DNA of 64,000 nucleotides from Thinopyrum elongatum (GCA_011799875.1 CM022302.1:185682942-185746941); one strand, 5' to 3'; positions 1 to 10,199 are shown, counted from the stretch's first letter. Notes: a model not told the origin generated them from the letters alone. A program made the numbers and translations.

Positions 1-101
1 GAAAGGAGGTATTGGCTCCCTTGGGGGCTCGGGAGCCGAATTCGGCAGGGGTTCGGATGATCCGGATCCCCTCCCCGCGGTAGCCAGGAGGGATGCATCC
101 C

Positions 102-1491
102 CTAGTCTTCAACGACTGAGGCGTCGGCCTTGGCCATGGTGGCATCGACCTCCTCCCCTATGTTCGGAGGAGGAGGGGTCTTTCGTGACACCACCTCCCC
201 AACTTCTTCGGGGATTAGAGGAGGTGCAGAACGTGAGCCACTGTCCGCCAGTTCGGCGGGCAGGGACGTCCCCGAAGAGGTCTCCTCGGCGGGGTGGCCA
301 CGCAGAGGGCTGCACTACCAGAAAAACAATCAATCTACATTCTACCAAGGACTACTAAAAGGATAAGGCAATTGAAAATGTTGCAATATGTACCTGGCCG
401 CTTGGGGCTTGACCCTGGGTTCCTTCTTCGAAAACTTTCCGGATGCTTCGGACTCCTCGTCGGAGTCCGAGCTGTCGGGCAGGACCAGCTTGGGCCGGCA
501 CTGTCTCTTCCGGGCCTGAGGAGGTTGAACCTCCTCGACGTCGCTGGACGCCGCCCTCTTATTAGCATGCGAGGAGGCGCTTTCCTCCTCGTCCTCGTCC
601 CCCTCTTGTGCGGACTGGGCCGTGGTGTCTCCGGACCTGCTGTCCGGACGGGCTTTGCAACGGAGGCCCTCTCAGGCCTCCGGCATCTCCATCTTCTTGC
701 CCTTCTTGTCAGGCGCCTTGTAAGGCACCACGACCAACAGCTTCTCTAGCTGCTCGAATCGGGGCCCTTCTGGCAGTGGCGCTGGGCCGCTGATCTTCTC
801 AGCCTTGGCAAGCCTGCCCTGCAAAATCCACATAAAGAGGTTCAGATCAAATCATGTGGTGCTAATATTTGGATTCATGATAAGACAAGTGTCGCTCACC
901 TTCCTCGGAGGGTTCGCAGTGTCGATGCTGATGTCCTCCCCCTCGACCGGCCACTCCTTCTGCGGTTTGAATAGTAGACTCCACACTTTCTTGTGGGTCG
1001 TGCCGAAGAGGTGCTGCACGGTGGCCGGATCTTAGGGGTCATACTCCCACATTGGCTTGGCCCTCTCCTGGCAGGGGAGGAGTCGACGATGGAGCATGAC
1101 CTGAATCACGTCGACCAGCTTCATGCTGGTCTCCATAACGCTGACGACGTGCTTCTGCAGCGCCTTCAAATCGTCAGCGGATCCCCAGTCCGGGCTCTTG
1201 TTGATCCATGTGGCCAGCCTGGTAGGGGGTCCAGATCTGAATGCGGGAGCTGCCGCCCAGCCGGCTCCCTGTGGCTCAGTGATATAGAACCATTCCTTTT
1301 GCCACATTCTGACGGTATCGATGAAGTGGCCCTTTGGCCACTGGACCCGTGTTAGTTTGCTGATCATGGCCCCACCACAGTCCGCCTGTTCGCCACCAAC
1401 TACCTTGGGCTTGATGTTGAACACCTTTAGCCACAGGCCGAAGTGTGGCTGGACTCGGAGGAAGGCCTCGCAGAAGATAATAAAGGACGAG
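102..1491 (-). pseudogene. antisense ORF of the outer gypsy element, C-terminal exons, broken
   Basis: Read on the minus strand, this continues the frame that begins at 10,199. Exon 1 runs from 1,491 to 900, with residues such as CEAFLRVQPHFGLWLK. A predicted intron (899-819, GTGAGC to TTTTGCAG) leads to exon 2 (818-394), which is rich in acidic and basic residues. A second predicted intron (393-310, GTACAT to TGCAG) leads to exon 3 (309-102), ending in TAG. Both junctions keep the frame. The protein style matches the plant 'putative gypsy type transposon' family (Transposase_28-like), a family without known enzymatic activity. The frame lies opposite in strand to its host element, between pol and the 3' LTR, where Tat elements such as Grande and RIRE2 are known to carry antisense ORFs. 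Premature stops sit near 1,031 (TAA) and in exon 2 (TGA after MPEA). Function is unknown and it is probably dead. Confidence 0.6.
1487..1491. repeat. target site duplication ACGAG, left copy
   Basis: ACGAG here is identical to 9,917-9,921 and immediately precedes TGTCGG of the LTR. Confidence 0.9.
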
Positions 1492-2337
1492 TGTCGGATT
1501 CAGGGCTTCGCAGACCCAAGAAAGGTTCGAACTCTGGGGCGTGTGCGAAGAACTCAACCTATCCAGCCTACTAGCCTGTCACCCCACGGCCTAGCTCAAT
1601 TCACACGAACAAGGAAGAAGATGAACACGGTAGTTTACCCAGGTTTGGGCCACCTTGCGGTGTAAGACCCTACTCCTGCTTTGTGGTGGATTGGCCTCAA
1701 GAGGGGCCGAGGATGGACTAGTACATGGGATGAACAACCTCGTGAGGTTCGGGGTGAGGGAATGAGTCGACCCCTCTATGGTGGTGGCTAACTTATATTT
1801 ATAGTGGCCTCGGTCCTCTTCCCCCAAAACGTAGGCGGGAAGGGATCCCACAGTGTCCAATTTGAAAGGGGACAATAGTACATCTTATCCTAACGAAACG
1901 TGGTCTTCGCCTGCAAAGCTTATGGTCGTGACACAGCGGTGGGCTCAGCGATGACATCCAACCTGTCGTGCTGGCGGCCTTGGTCTCGTTGCACCGGAAT
2001 GGAAACCTTTGCCAGATTCCTCGGGAACACACGCCTGTCCTTGCCTCCTTAGCACCAAAGAGGAAACTGCCTCCTCTGTGCTCACTGGCTCCCGCCTGCC
2101 TTGGTCGTCACGGCTTGCGTCATGGTAGCCTCATGAGGCTGGGTACCTGCATAGAAATCTCCGCTCCTCGGGAGGCCGCCTGGGGAGGCCACTCCCTCGG
2201 GAGGTCTTGGTGTCGTCCGCCTCGCGAGGGTCTTGCCTTGGCGGTCTTGTAGACGGGCCGTACCAGGCCGTCGATGGAGCCACGCCGTGGGCCGCAGGCA
2301 GGCAAGTCTGGGTACCCTGGTTCCCAGAACACCGACA
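1492..2337 (-). repeat. 3' LTR of the inner gypsy element
   Basis: This 846 bp copy opens TGTCGG and ends CCGACA in plus-strand reading. It is collinear with 9,052-9,916 apart from scattered substitutions and a gap of about 17 bases that corresponds to 'GGCTTGGCCCCTC…' near 9,790 in the other copy. Confidence 0.9.
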
Positions 2338-2352
2338 GTAGCCCCTGGGCCC
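2338..2352 (-). other. polypurine tract region of the inner element
   Basis: On the minus strand this reads GGGCCCAGGGGCTAC directly before the LTR TG. The G-rich stretch ending in GGGGCTAC is the expected plus-strand primer for this element type. Confidence 0.55.
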
Positions 2353-2578
2353 AAGGCGCGCTCGGACTTGGCTTCAAGGCAAAGCCAAGGGGCAAGGGTG
2401 AAGCGCCGCGGGCCCCAATCACCTGCGAGCCAGGCTGACGCGTGGCGCTCGATGGGACGTGGCCGTCTCCGCTTCCCCACGCCGCCTCGGCAACTGCCTG
2501 ACTTGACAACTACCTGGTGTATGTAGAGGGGCCATCATTGCTTGGAACGTGAGAGGCTGGCAGTCAGCCTTCCTCCGG

Positions 2579-2586
2579 CTATAAAT
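2579..2586 (+). promoter_or_regulatory. TATA box ahead of the antisense B3-like ORF
   Basis: CTATAAAT lies about 95 bases before the ATG at 2,681, on the strand opposite to the element's own genes, inside the element and outside its LTR. The spacing suits a plant core promoter. Transcription is inferred, not shown. Confidence 0.5.
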
Positions 2587-2680
2587 GGGGGAAGGGGGGC
2601 GGAGCCCCCAGCCCATCTTCATCTTCTTGCTGCTCGCTCCTTCTTCTTCTTCGTCGTGCCGCCATCTCGCCAGGGCATCC

Positions 2681-3537
2681 ATGGAGCCAGCGAGGAGGTT
2701 CTTGGCCGCCGAGAAGGGAAAGGCCCCCAAGGAGGGACCAGGCTCGCCACCGCCCAAGAGGGGCCACGGCCGTCCCCGCAAGTACACCGCGACGCTGGCG
2801 GTGGCTCCCCGAGGGCATGGGCGCACCCCCTTGAAGGCTGGCAGCACCTCTGGCAGTTGTGGGAAGGCTCCATCCCGCGCTGGAGGCTGCCACGGCCGAG
2901 GCGGCCGTATTCAAGGAGGGAGGCATGTGGCAGCCATTCGGCCACTGCGCCCGCGATCCCATTCGGCCGACGCGTCCTCAGAGTTCGTGGTGTGGGCGGA
3001 GAGGCCTGCAGGCATCTGGTTCCAGCTCCCGCGCTTCTTCGTGGGCGCGCTGCCGGCCGGGGGACCTGGCGGCCTCTGGCGGCAGGCCGATGGTTGCTGC
3101 AGCAAGGCCTCATGGGTGGAGGTCGAGGTCACCCCACCGGTAACGTGTTCCTGAATCGCGGGCGATAGCCATTCGCCCGCGCACATGGCCTGCAGGGGAG
3201 GTGTACTCTCCACTTCAGGCATGACGGCGCTGCGACCTTCTACGTCAGGGTCTTCGGGGAGGATGGCAGGCATCAGGGGTGTTGCCCCGAGGGCGACAAC
3301 GATGATGACGACGTCCATTCCCCCGACGGCGATGGCCCGGGGTCCGCTGGCATCCTCGGGGGTGAGCTCCCCCTTGGCGATGGTCGCGACGCCTCCCGCA
3401 GCGGTGGCTCCCCCTCTGGGGAGAGTACGAGCGACGACAACTATGACGAGCCGCCACGCCGCCAAGCTCGGACCGGGGAGGGCGATGAGCTGCCTCGCCA
3501 TCGTGCTCCGGTGAAGCAGGAGGAGGACTCCGACTGA
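2681..3537 (+). pseudogene. antisense ORF encoding a B3-domain-like protein, broken
   Basis: The frame opens at MEPARRFLAAEKGKAP. It continues with a basic AT-hook-like segment (KRGHGRPRK), a low-complexity linker, and then a region that reads like a plant B3 DNA-binding domain: FVVWAERPAGIWFQLPRFF, ASWVEVEVTP, GNVFLNRGR, FARAHGLQGRCTLHF and ATFYVRVFGEDG. The tail is Asp-rich and ends in KQEEDSD with TGA at 3,535-3,537. A one-base frameshift near 3,138 and a TAG at 3,166-3,168 (where B3 proteins usually have the Trp of RGW) break it. It lies between integrase and the 3' LTR, opposite in strand, the position of known Tat antisense ORFs. If once expressed it would act in the nucleus on DNA; that is inference from the fold. 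Confidence 0.6.
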
Positions 3538-4527
3538 GCGCGGGCGTCGCTGGAGCCGGGCCTTGGGAGCCGTGGTGGTTGTGAGGCTATTTTTTTTCTT
3601 TTCCGTGCATCAAGAAGTAGAAAGCCCTGCCGGGGCATGTAATGGACCTTGGCGCTTGCGCCGTTATATAAACATTTTTATATCGCATCCTGGCATTCAT
3701 GTCGCTACTAATTGACTGGTTCTTGCTGATCGTGATTAGGATAACTTAGCTTAGTGTGCTTGCGGTAGACTCCCATGCCATGAGGATGTGCTTCTCTAGA
3801 GCTTGGATCTCCTGCGCGCCCCTTGTTCTAGAGGGATCCTACTAGGGTTTTCCTTCTTGAGGATCCAAAGGTCCTCAGGCCTCAGGAGGCACCCAGTGGC
3901 CGCGAGATTTCTAGCGAGCCATAGGGCCTCCGGAGATGTTCCAGAGGGCGCCGCACCCCACGAGGACCGATCGCCACTGGTACGCTAGGTCGCGATGCCC
4001 GGCAAGGCCAGGGGATGACGGCTCATAGGGAACACACATGCCCGTTGGCTCATTCACGAGCTTCGCGCGAGGATCAAGACACCAAAGGCTAGGGCACCAA
4101 GGCTTTGGCGAGGTGTGTTCGTGGGCGGACCCAGACGTACACACCATGCCCAGCCCCCGCTCACGAGACGCGCGGGGAAGAGCGACGGGCAACTGCCGCT
4201 CTCCGAAAGCAAGGTTGAAAAAGTAAACGCTGCAAGGAGAAAAATTCCCATCCCTTTCAAATAAAGACGCGAGAACTTCAAATTTCATTTGAAGAAGTGG
4301 CAAACCAGCTACAGAAAACAAGCAAAAGAACAGCCGCGTCCGGCACCTACACTAGTCTTCTGGTCTTCCCGCCAGCGCGGAGCATGGGGCTTCCACTAAG
4401 ATGTGGGTGGGAGCCCCCGTGAGGCTCAGGGGCAGCACTCAGGAGACTCCGGGGCATGTACGACCCCACTCATTATTACGTGAGAGTGTCACGAGCGGAG
4501 ACTTGAGAGGCGCATGGCGCTCACCTG
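3538..4527. other. noncoding stretch between antisense ORF and integrase
   Basis: This holds the presumed 3' end of the antisense transcript (T-rich and ATATAAA-type sequences near 3,660-3,680) and the untranslated part downstream of integrase. I see no further supported gene. Confidence 0.45.
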
Positions 4528-5700
4528 TTATGGGTAGAACTTCCAGAGGTGCTGGATGTTCCAGGCATTCTGGATCGGGACCCCGTCTTGTGTGTCCAGA
4601 CGCGCGGCGCCAGGCCTGGAGACACGGGTGATCCTGAACGGGCCCTCCCACATAGGCGAGAGCTTGTGAAGCCCCTCCCTGGAGAGCACCCGCCTCAGGA
4701 TGAGGTCACCCACCTCGAGGGTCCTGGAGCAGACGCTGCGGCAGTGATACTGCCGCAGCTCCTGTTGGTACCTCGTGGCACGGAGCGAGGCTTGGCGGTG
4801 GGCCTCCTCCCCGAGCACGAGATCTGTCCCCCGCGAGGGGTGCTAGCATGCCTCGTCAAACGCCAAGACCCTCGGGGAGTGATGTTTGACTTCGTGTGGG
4901 AGGACCGCCTCAGCCCCGTAGATGAGGAAGAACGGGGTCTCGCCGATGGGCTTAGTCACGGTGGTGCGGATGGACCACAGCACAGACTGAAGCTCACCGA
5001 GCCAACCCCTACCGCAGGCCTCGAGTTTCTTCTTGAAGCTCCTCATCTTGAGGCCCCTCAGGACCTCTGCGTTGGCGCGTTCGGCTTGGCCGTTACTCCG
5101 TGGGTGCGCCACTGAAGCGTAGCATATCTGCGTTCCAAGGTTAGCACAATATGTTTTGAAGAGGTTGCTCGTGAACTGAGAGCTATTATCAGTGATGATA
5201 CGGTTGGGGACCCCGAAGCGGCTCACGAGGCCCTTGATGAACTTGATGGCCGAGCCAGCTGGGATGGTGCGCAAGGGCTCCACCTCTGCCCACTTGGTGA
5301 ATTTTTCGTTGGCGATGTAGAGGTAGCGATAGCCCCCGGCTGCTCGGGGAAATTTACCCAGGATATCCAGCCCCCAGACCACGAACGACCATGAGAGCGG
5401 GATGGTCTGGAGGCCCTGAGCGGGCTGGTGGATCTGTTTTGCATGGAACTGACAGGCCTCACATGATCGCACCAGCTCAGTGGCATCGTTGAGCACTGTG
5501 GGCCAGTAGAACCCGCTGCGGAACGCCTTGCCCACGAGGGTGCGCGATGAAGAATGGTGCCCGCAATCCCTGCCATGGGTGTCAGCCAGCAACTCGCGCC
5601 CTTGCTCCTTGGAGATGCATCGCAGCGAGACGTCATTTGGGCGCCTTCGGTAGAGCTCGCCGTCCTGCAAGCAGTAAGCGGTGGCCTAACGGGCCACGCG
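4528..5700 (-). pseudogene. integrase of the inner gypsy element
   Basis: The minus strand encodes the zinc-binding HHCC region (HSSSRTLVGKAFRSGFYWPT, then CEACQFHA), the first catalytic Asp in WGLDILGKFP, the second in ITDNSSQF and the Glu in GQAERANAEVLRGLK, so the DDE triad is visible. A stop near 4,843 precedes the C-terminal part (4,818-4,528), which carries the GPF.I motif of gypsy integrases (MWEGPFRITRVSRPG). No chromodomain is seen, as expected for Tat. Confidence 0.85.
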
Positions 5701-5889
5701 TTCTGCATCTTCCTCCTTCTCCGGCAGGGTGCCTCGCAGCAGGTACGCCTTGAACTCTTCGGTCCAGCACCCCTCCTGAGATTTGAGCACCAGGAGCAGG
5801 CAAGCTCCTGAGGTCGGACTGCAGGCCGGGGCGCCTGTGGAGGGGGCCAGGGGCGGTTCCTCCCAAAGCAGCGCAGGGCCTGCAGCAGG

Positions 5890-6660
5890 GGGGCTGCCGA
5901 TGGCTTGAAGAGCCGCTCCTCGAAGACACCAGGCTTCTGGGGCTCGCGTCGGGACGCCCTCTTGGTGATGTTGTCCGCCTCCTTGTTCGTGCCACGCGGG
6001 ACGTGCTGCAATTCCAAGCCCAAGAATCGTTTTTCAATCTTGCGTACCTCTTCTAGGTATGCCTCCATGTGCTCGTCCTTAGGCTTGTATTCCTTGTTGG
6101 AGAAGTTGACGAGGAGCTGAGAATCACCCTTGATGGTGAGACGCTTGACCCCCAGGGCCGCCGCGGCCCTGAGGCCAGCAATCAGGCCCTCATATTCCGT
6201 GATGTTGTTGGAGACCTTCTCACCATGCTGAAAGCAGAGCTGCATGGCGTAGTATATCTTGTCCTGGGTCGGCGAGATGAGTACGGCCCCAGCCCCTGCG
6301 CCCTGGCACGCGAACGCGCCGTCGAAGTACATGACCCAGCCATCGGGCGCCTTGTCTCCGGGCGCGAGGGAGTGATCTTCACCCATCCCCCGGTCAGGGG
6401 CGTCAGTCCATTCCACCACGAAGTCAGCGAGGGCCGCGCCCTTGATGACCCTGGTGGTGCTGAACTCCAGCTGGAATGCCTGCAGCTCGATGTTCCACTC
6501 GGCAACCCTCCCCACGTCATTAGGGCTACGGAGCACCTTCTCCAGTGGGTACGCGGAGACGACCTTGATGGGGTGGCCTCGGAAATAATGGCACAGTTTC
6601 CTGGAAGCAACGAGGAGCGCGAGCAGGAGCTTCTGTGGCATAAGGTAGCGCGCGCGCGTC
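5890..6660 (-). pseudogene. second (archaeal-type) RNase H of the inner element
   Basis: The frame continues with KVVSAYPLEKVLRSPNDVGR and WTDAPD, then a complete RNase H fold: WVMYFDGAFACQGAGAGAVL (first Asp), NITEYEGLIAGLRAA (Glu), IKGDSQLLVN (second Asp) and GTNKEADNIT (last Asp). A duplicated, archaeal-type RNase H after the ordinary one is a diagnostic feature of the Tat lineage (Ogre/Retand/RIRE2 group). The catalytic residues look intact, although a frameshift near 5,890 separates it from integrase. Confidence 0.8.
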
Positions 6661-7190
6661 ACGCAGCACCGTGCTGACGAAGTACACGGGGTGCTCGACG
6701 AGGGAAGAGGTGTCGACGGCGTCCCTCTCTGCTTGAGATGAGGGGGCCTCGGGAGCCTTGCTGCCCGACGAAGCAGTTGACTCCTCAGGAGCACCACCTT
6801 GAGGCAGCAAGAGCACGACCATGCGGTGGGTGCTACGCTGCGTACTCGCACCTGCGCGCTCCTTCCTGACTGCCATGAGCGCAGCACTAGCCGAGTGGGG
6901 CGTGGAGGCCAAATAAAGCACCAGGGGCTCAAGAGGGTGAGGCGCCACCATCACCGACGGGCTCGTGAGGTACCTCTTGTGGTCTTGGAAGGCCGCCTCG
7001 GCCTCCGGAGTCCACTCAAAGGGGACCTTCTTCTTCATCAGCTTGAAGAACGGGAGGGCTCGCTCGCCAAGCTTGGAGATGAAACGCCCCAGCGAGGTCA
7101 CGCAACCCGCGAGCTTCTGCATCTCCTTGAGGGTCTGTGGCGGGCTCATCCTTTCTATCGCCTTGACCTTCTCTGGGTTAGCCTCGATCC
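6650..7190 (-). pseudogene. RT connection and first RNase H region of the inner element
   Basis: After the frameshift the minus strand reads EKVKAIERMSPPQTLKEMQK, LGRFISKLGERALPFFKLM and PFEWTPEAEAAFQDHKRYL. These are the thumb and connection segments that precede RNase H in gypsy elements. The RNase H part (LVLYLASTPHSASAAL, PVYFVSTVLRDARALP) follows. The normally conserved opening Asp is replaced in the YLAST context, as is common in Tat elements. Another frameshift falls near 6,660. Confidence 0.7.
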
Positions 7191-7889
7191 CTCTATGCGA
7201 CCCAGCAACTTGCCGGACGGGACACCGAACACCCACTTCTTCGGATTGAGCCGCAAGTTTACCTTGCGCAGGTTGGCAAACATTTCTTCCAGGTCTTTGA
7301 CAAGGGTCCTTGCTTCCTGCGACTTGACCACTATGTCGTCGACGTACGCCTCGGCGTTCCTCCCGAGCTGGTGGCCCAGGGCGATGTGCATCAATCGCTG
7401 CAAGGTCGCGCCGGCATTTCGCAGCCCGAAGGGCATGCAGGTGTAGAAGTACACCCCGCATGGGGAAAGGAAGGCTGTCTTCTCAACGTCCCGCACCGCC
7501 ATCTTCATCTAGTGGTAGCCTAAGAAGGCATCCAGGAAGCACAACAAGTCACACTCGGCGGTGGAGTCAACGATCTGATCAATGCGTGGAAGAGGGAATG
7601 GGTCCTGAGGGCACGCCTTGTTGAGGCTCGTGAAGTCGACGCACATGTGCTCCTTCCCGCCCTTCTTGGGGACGATGACCGGGTTGGCCAACCAATCTGG
7701 GTGCCGTACTTCTCGAATGATGCCGGCTTCTTGCAGCTTGCGGACCTCCTGGACGATGAACGATTGCTTCTCCGGGGCTTGCCGCCACGCCTTCTGCTTC
7801 ACCGGGCGCGCACCGGGGCACACCATTAAATGGTGTTCGATCACATCTCGGGGGACGCCGACCAGGTCCGTCGCCTCCCATGCAAACAC
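7155..7889 (-). pseudogene. reverse transcriptase of the inner gypsy element
   Basis: Conserved RT blocks are easy to read on the minus strand: IVPKKGGKEHMCVDFTSLNK, PFPLPRIDQIVDSTA, then GVYFYTCMPFGLRNAGAT and the catalytic YVDDIVV near 7,340. A stop codon at 7,508-7,510 replaces the Gln of the usual GYHQIKMA motif. A frameshift near 7,190 moves the frame to the next segment. The YVDD Asp pair is intact, but the enzyme is not made in one piece. Confidence 0.85.
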
Positions 7890-7899
7890 ATCCTTGTTT

Positions 7900-8689
7900 G
7901 AACGAAGGAAGCTGACCAGGGCCTATGGTAAAGGTGGGGCCTGAACCCTCATTGTCGACGAGCACCTGCTTCGTCTCGGCCCGATCCTGAGAGAACAATT
8001 GCTTCTTCTTTGCGGGCGCGGCTTCCGGGATCTCTGGAGTGTCTTTAGCGCCTGGTCGTGTGGCTGCCGCGTCCTTGAAGGCGAGCTTGAGGGCCAGGAG
8101 TGCATCATTGGCATCCCCCGCCACGGTGATGATGCCGCTACTTCCTGGCATCTTGACAACGTTGTAGCCGGGGTGCGTCACCGCCATGAACTTGGCAAGG
8201 GCCGGATACCCAAGGATGGCGTTGTATGGGAGGCCGATGTGGGCGACGTCGAAGTCAATAAGCTCAGTGCAGTAGTTGTAGCGCATGCCGAAGGTGACTG
8301 GGAGGCAGATCTGCCCTAGCGGGACAGTGGAGCCGTCAACCACCCTTGAGAAGGGCCTGGTGGGGGTGAGCTGGTCGTAGGGCACTTGAAGTAGACTGAA
8401 GGCTTCCACGGAGAGGACGTTGAGACCAGCACCGCCGTCGATAAGGGTCCTGGTGACCGCAACGTTGCTGATTGTGGGCGTGCACAGCATGGGGAGCGCG
8501 CCGGCGCCGACCGTGGTCCTGGGGTGATCCCTGGAGTCGAAGGTGATGGTGGTCTCAGGCACAACGTGGCTCGGAGGAGCCCCTTGCCGCGGCTGAGCAG
8601 CTCCCAGCCGACGGAGGAGTTGCTTGACATGGTGGCCCGAGGATGGCGCCTGCGACCCGCCGAGGATGGATGCAATGACGTGGGGCACT
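7900..8689 (-). pseudogene. aspartic protease region of the inner gypsy polyprotein
   Basis: The minus-strand frame carries the linker GGSQAPSSGHHVKQLLRRLG and then the retroviral-type aspartic protease. Its active-site segment TLIDGGAGLNVLS has the catalytic Asp near 8,439, where Tat elements use DGGA instead of DTG/DSG. ILGYPALAKF matches the second conserved motif (ILGRP-like). The frame continues into the RT linker with AKKKQLFSQDRAETKQ, and the overlap with the RT frame near 7,900 implies a frameshift. Confidence 0.75.
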
Positions 8690-8980
8690 GGCGCCACGAA
8701 ACGCGTGATGAACAGACGGGCAGCTCGTCCCAGGATTCCACTGAAGACTCCGGCAGGCTGAGCATCCAGGAGCGCGGCGTGCCCAAGAGGGCTATAGGGA
8801 GCCAGTTCGCCATGACCTTGTCGTCGTCGCTCGCCTCCCAGATGGCCTGCGCGTACAAACGGAGGAACTCCTCGGGGTCCCTCGTGCCGTCATACCGTGG
8901 GGGCAGCGCCGGCCTGAACTTCTGCGGCCACCGCACCCGCTGCAGGTTGGGGGTGAAGGCCTGGAAGCCCGCTATGAGAG
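8690..8980 (-). pseudogene. gag: gag of the inner gypsy element, truncated
   Basis: The minus strand encodes FTPNLQRVRWPQKFRP, then PRYDGTRDPEEFLRLYAQAI and LPESSVESWDEL, the recognisable first half of a retrotransposon gag (capsid) domain. After a frameshift near 8,725 only a few more gag residues (FITRFVAP) follow before the sequence jumps to VIASILGGSQAPSSG, which in relatives lies just upstream of the protease. The rest of gag, including the zinc knuckle, is missing, so a deletion must have joined these parts near 8,690. The product could not form capsids. Confidence 0.75.
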
Positions 8981-9031
8981 CCACGAAGCACGAGCAGAGT
9001 GCGGTTGATGAAGAGGCTGAACTTCGACACG

Positions 9032-9049
9032 CCCCTACCTGGCGCACCA
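9032..9049 (-). other. primer binding site of the inner element
   Basis: The minus strand reads TGGTGCGCCAGGTAGGGG two bases inside the 5' LTR. The same site with one difference (TGGCGCGCCAGGTAGGGG) is used by the gypsy element at 53,274-53,291. I have not assigned the tRNA. Confidence 0.75.
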
Positions 9050-9051
9050 AA

Positions 9052-9916
9052 TATCGGATTCAGGGCTCCGCAGACCAAAGAAAGGTTTGAACTCTAGGGC
9101 GTGTGCGAAGAACTCAACCTATCTAGCCTACCAGCCCGTCACCCCACGGCCTAGCTCGATTCACATGAACAAGGAAGAAGATGAACACGACAGTTTACCC
9201 AGGTTCGGGCCACCTTGTGGTGTAAGACCCTACTCCTACTTTGTGGTGGATTGGCCTCACGAGGGGCTGAGGATGGACTAGTACAAGGGATGAACAACCT
9301 CGCGAGGTTCGGGGGTAAGGGAATGAGTCGACCCCTCTACGGTGGTGGCTAACTTATATTTATAGTGGCCTCGGTCCTCTTCCCCCAAAACGTAGGCGGG
9401 AAGGGATCCCACAGTGGCCAATTTGAAAGGGGACAAGTAGTACATCTTATCCTGATGAAAGGTGGTCTTCGCCTGCAAAGCATATAGTCGTGACGCAGCG
9501 GTAGGCTCGGCGATGACATCTGACCTGCCGTGCTGGCGGCCTTGGTCTCGTTGCACCGGAATGGAAACCTTTGCCAGATTCCTCGGGAACCCACGCCTGT
9601 CCTTGCCTCCTTAGGACCAAAGAGGAAACTGCCTCCTCTGCGCTCGCTGGCACCCGCCTGCCTTGGTCGTCACGACTTGCGTCATGGTAACCTCATGAGG
9701 CTGGGTACCTGCATAGAAATCTCTACTCCTCGGGAGGCCGCCTGGGGAGGCCACTACCTCGGGAGGTCTTGGTGTCGTCTGCCTCGCGAGGCTTGGCCCC
9801 TCGTGAGGGTCTTGCCTTGGCGGTCTTGTAGACAGGCCATACCAGGACGTCAATGGAGCCACGCCGTGGGCCGCAGGTAGGCAAGTCTGGGTACCCTGGT
9901 TCCCAGAATGCCGACA
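9052..9916 (-). repeat. 5' LTR of the inner gypsy element
   Basis: This 865 bp copy has its terminal dinucleotide changed from TG to TA at 9,052-9,053, a transition typical of methylated DNA decay. The other end is CCGACA. It lies next to the primer site, which makes it the 5' LTR on the minus strand. Confidence 0.9.
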
Positions 9917-9921
9917 ACGAG
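9917..9921. repeat. target site duplication ACGAG, right copy
   Basis: This ACGAG directly follows the LTR end CCGACA and matches 1,487-1,491. Confidence 0.9.
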
Positions 9922-10199
9922 ATGTGGAGAAGGGAGTTGGGGCCTAGATCGTGAAAATCTAGCCCGTAGAAGAACATCAGCCCCCGCACAAAGGGGTGCA
10001 GGGGAAATCCAAGCCCCCTAAGAAAATGAGGGAGGAATACGACCCTTTCACCTGGCTCGGGCATAGGGATGATCTGGCCCTCTTCGGGGGCCCGATGGGC
10101 AATTTTGGCCGACAAATAGCCGGCCTGCTTCAGCTTCACGATATCGCTGTCGGTGACGGTGGAAGCCTCCCACTTCCCGTTGGCGCCGAATCCGGCCAT
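9922..10199 (-). pseudogene. N-terminus of the same antisense ORF, cut off by an insertion
   Basis: The frame opens at the ATG complementary to 10,197-10,199 (MAGFGANGKW...) and reads without a stop to the target duplication at 9,917-9,921. There it is interrupted by the inner retrotransposon and resumes at 1,491. The joined reading across the insertion is in frame (…LLHIS then SFIIFCEA…), which confirms that this was one exon. Residues such as PGERVVFLPHFLRGLGFPLHPF are typical of the amino end of Transposase_28-like grass proteins. No canonical TATA box is visible upstream on the minus strand. An AATAAAG lies near 10,310. Confidence 0.6.

Larger units (their letters stand above)
1492..9916 (-). 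mobile_element. complete Tat-type Ty3/gypsy retrotransposon (inner), decayed
   Basis: Two direct LTRs (1,492-2,337 and 9,052-9,916) flank 6.7 kb of internal sequence, and the element is bordered by a perfect 5 bp duplication, ACGAG. On the minus strand the order is primer site, gag, protease, reverse transcriptase, RNase H, a second (archaeal-type) RNase H, integrase, then a noncoding 3' part with an opposite-strand ORF. The second RNase H and the antisense ORF are marks of the Tat lineage. gag is shortened by a deletion, and pol has stops and frameshifts, so it cannot be autonomous. It inserted into the antisense exon of the outer element and is therefore younger. Confidence 0.9.

Noticed and set aside
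4549..5115. 188-codon plus-strand frame opposite integrase
   Set aside because: It is the shadow of conserved integrase sequence in G+C-rich DNA and shows no domain of its own.
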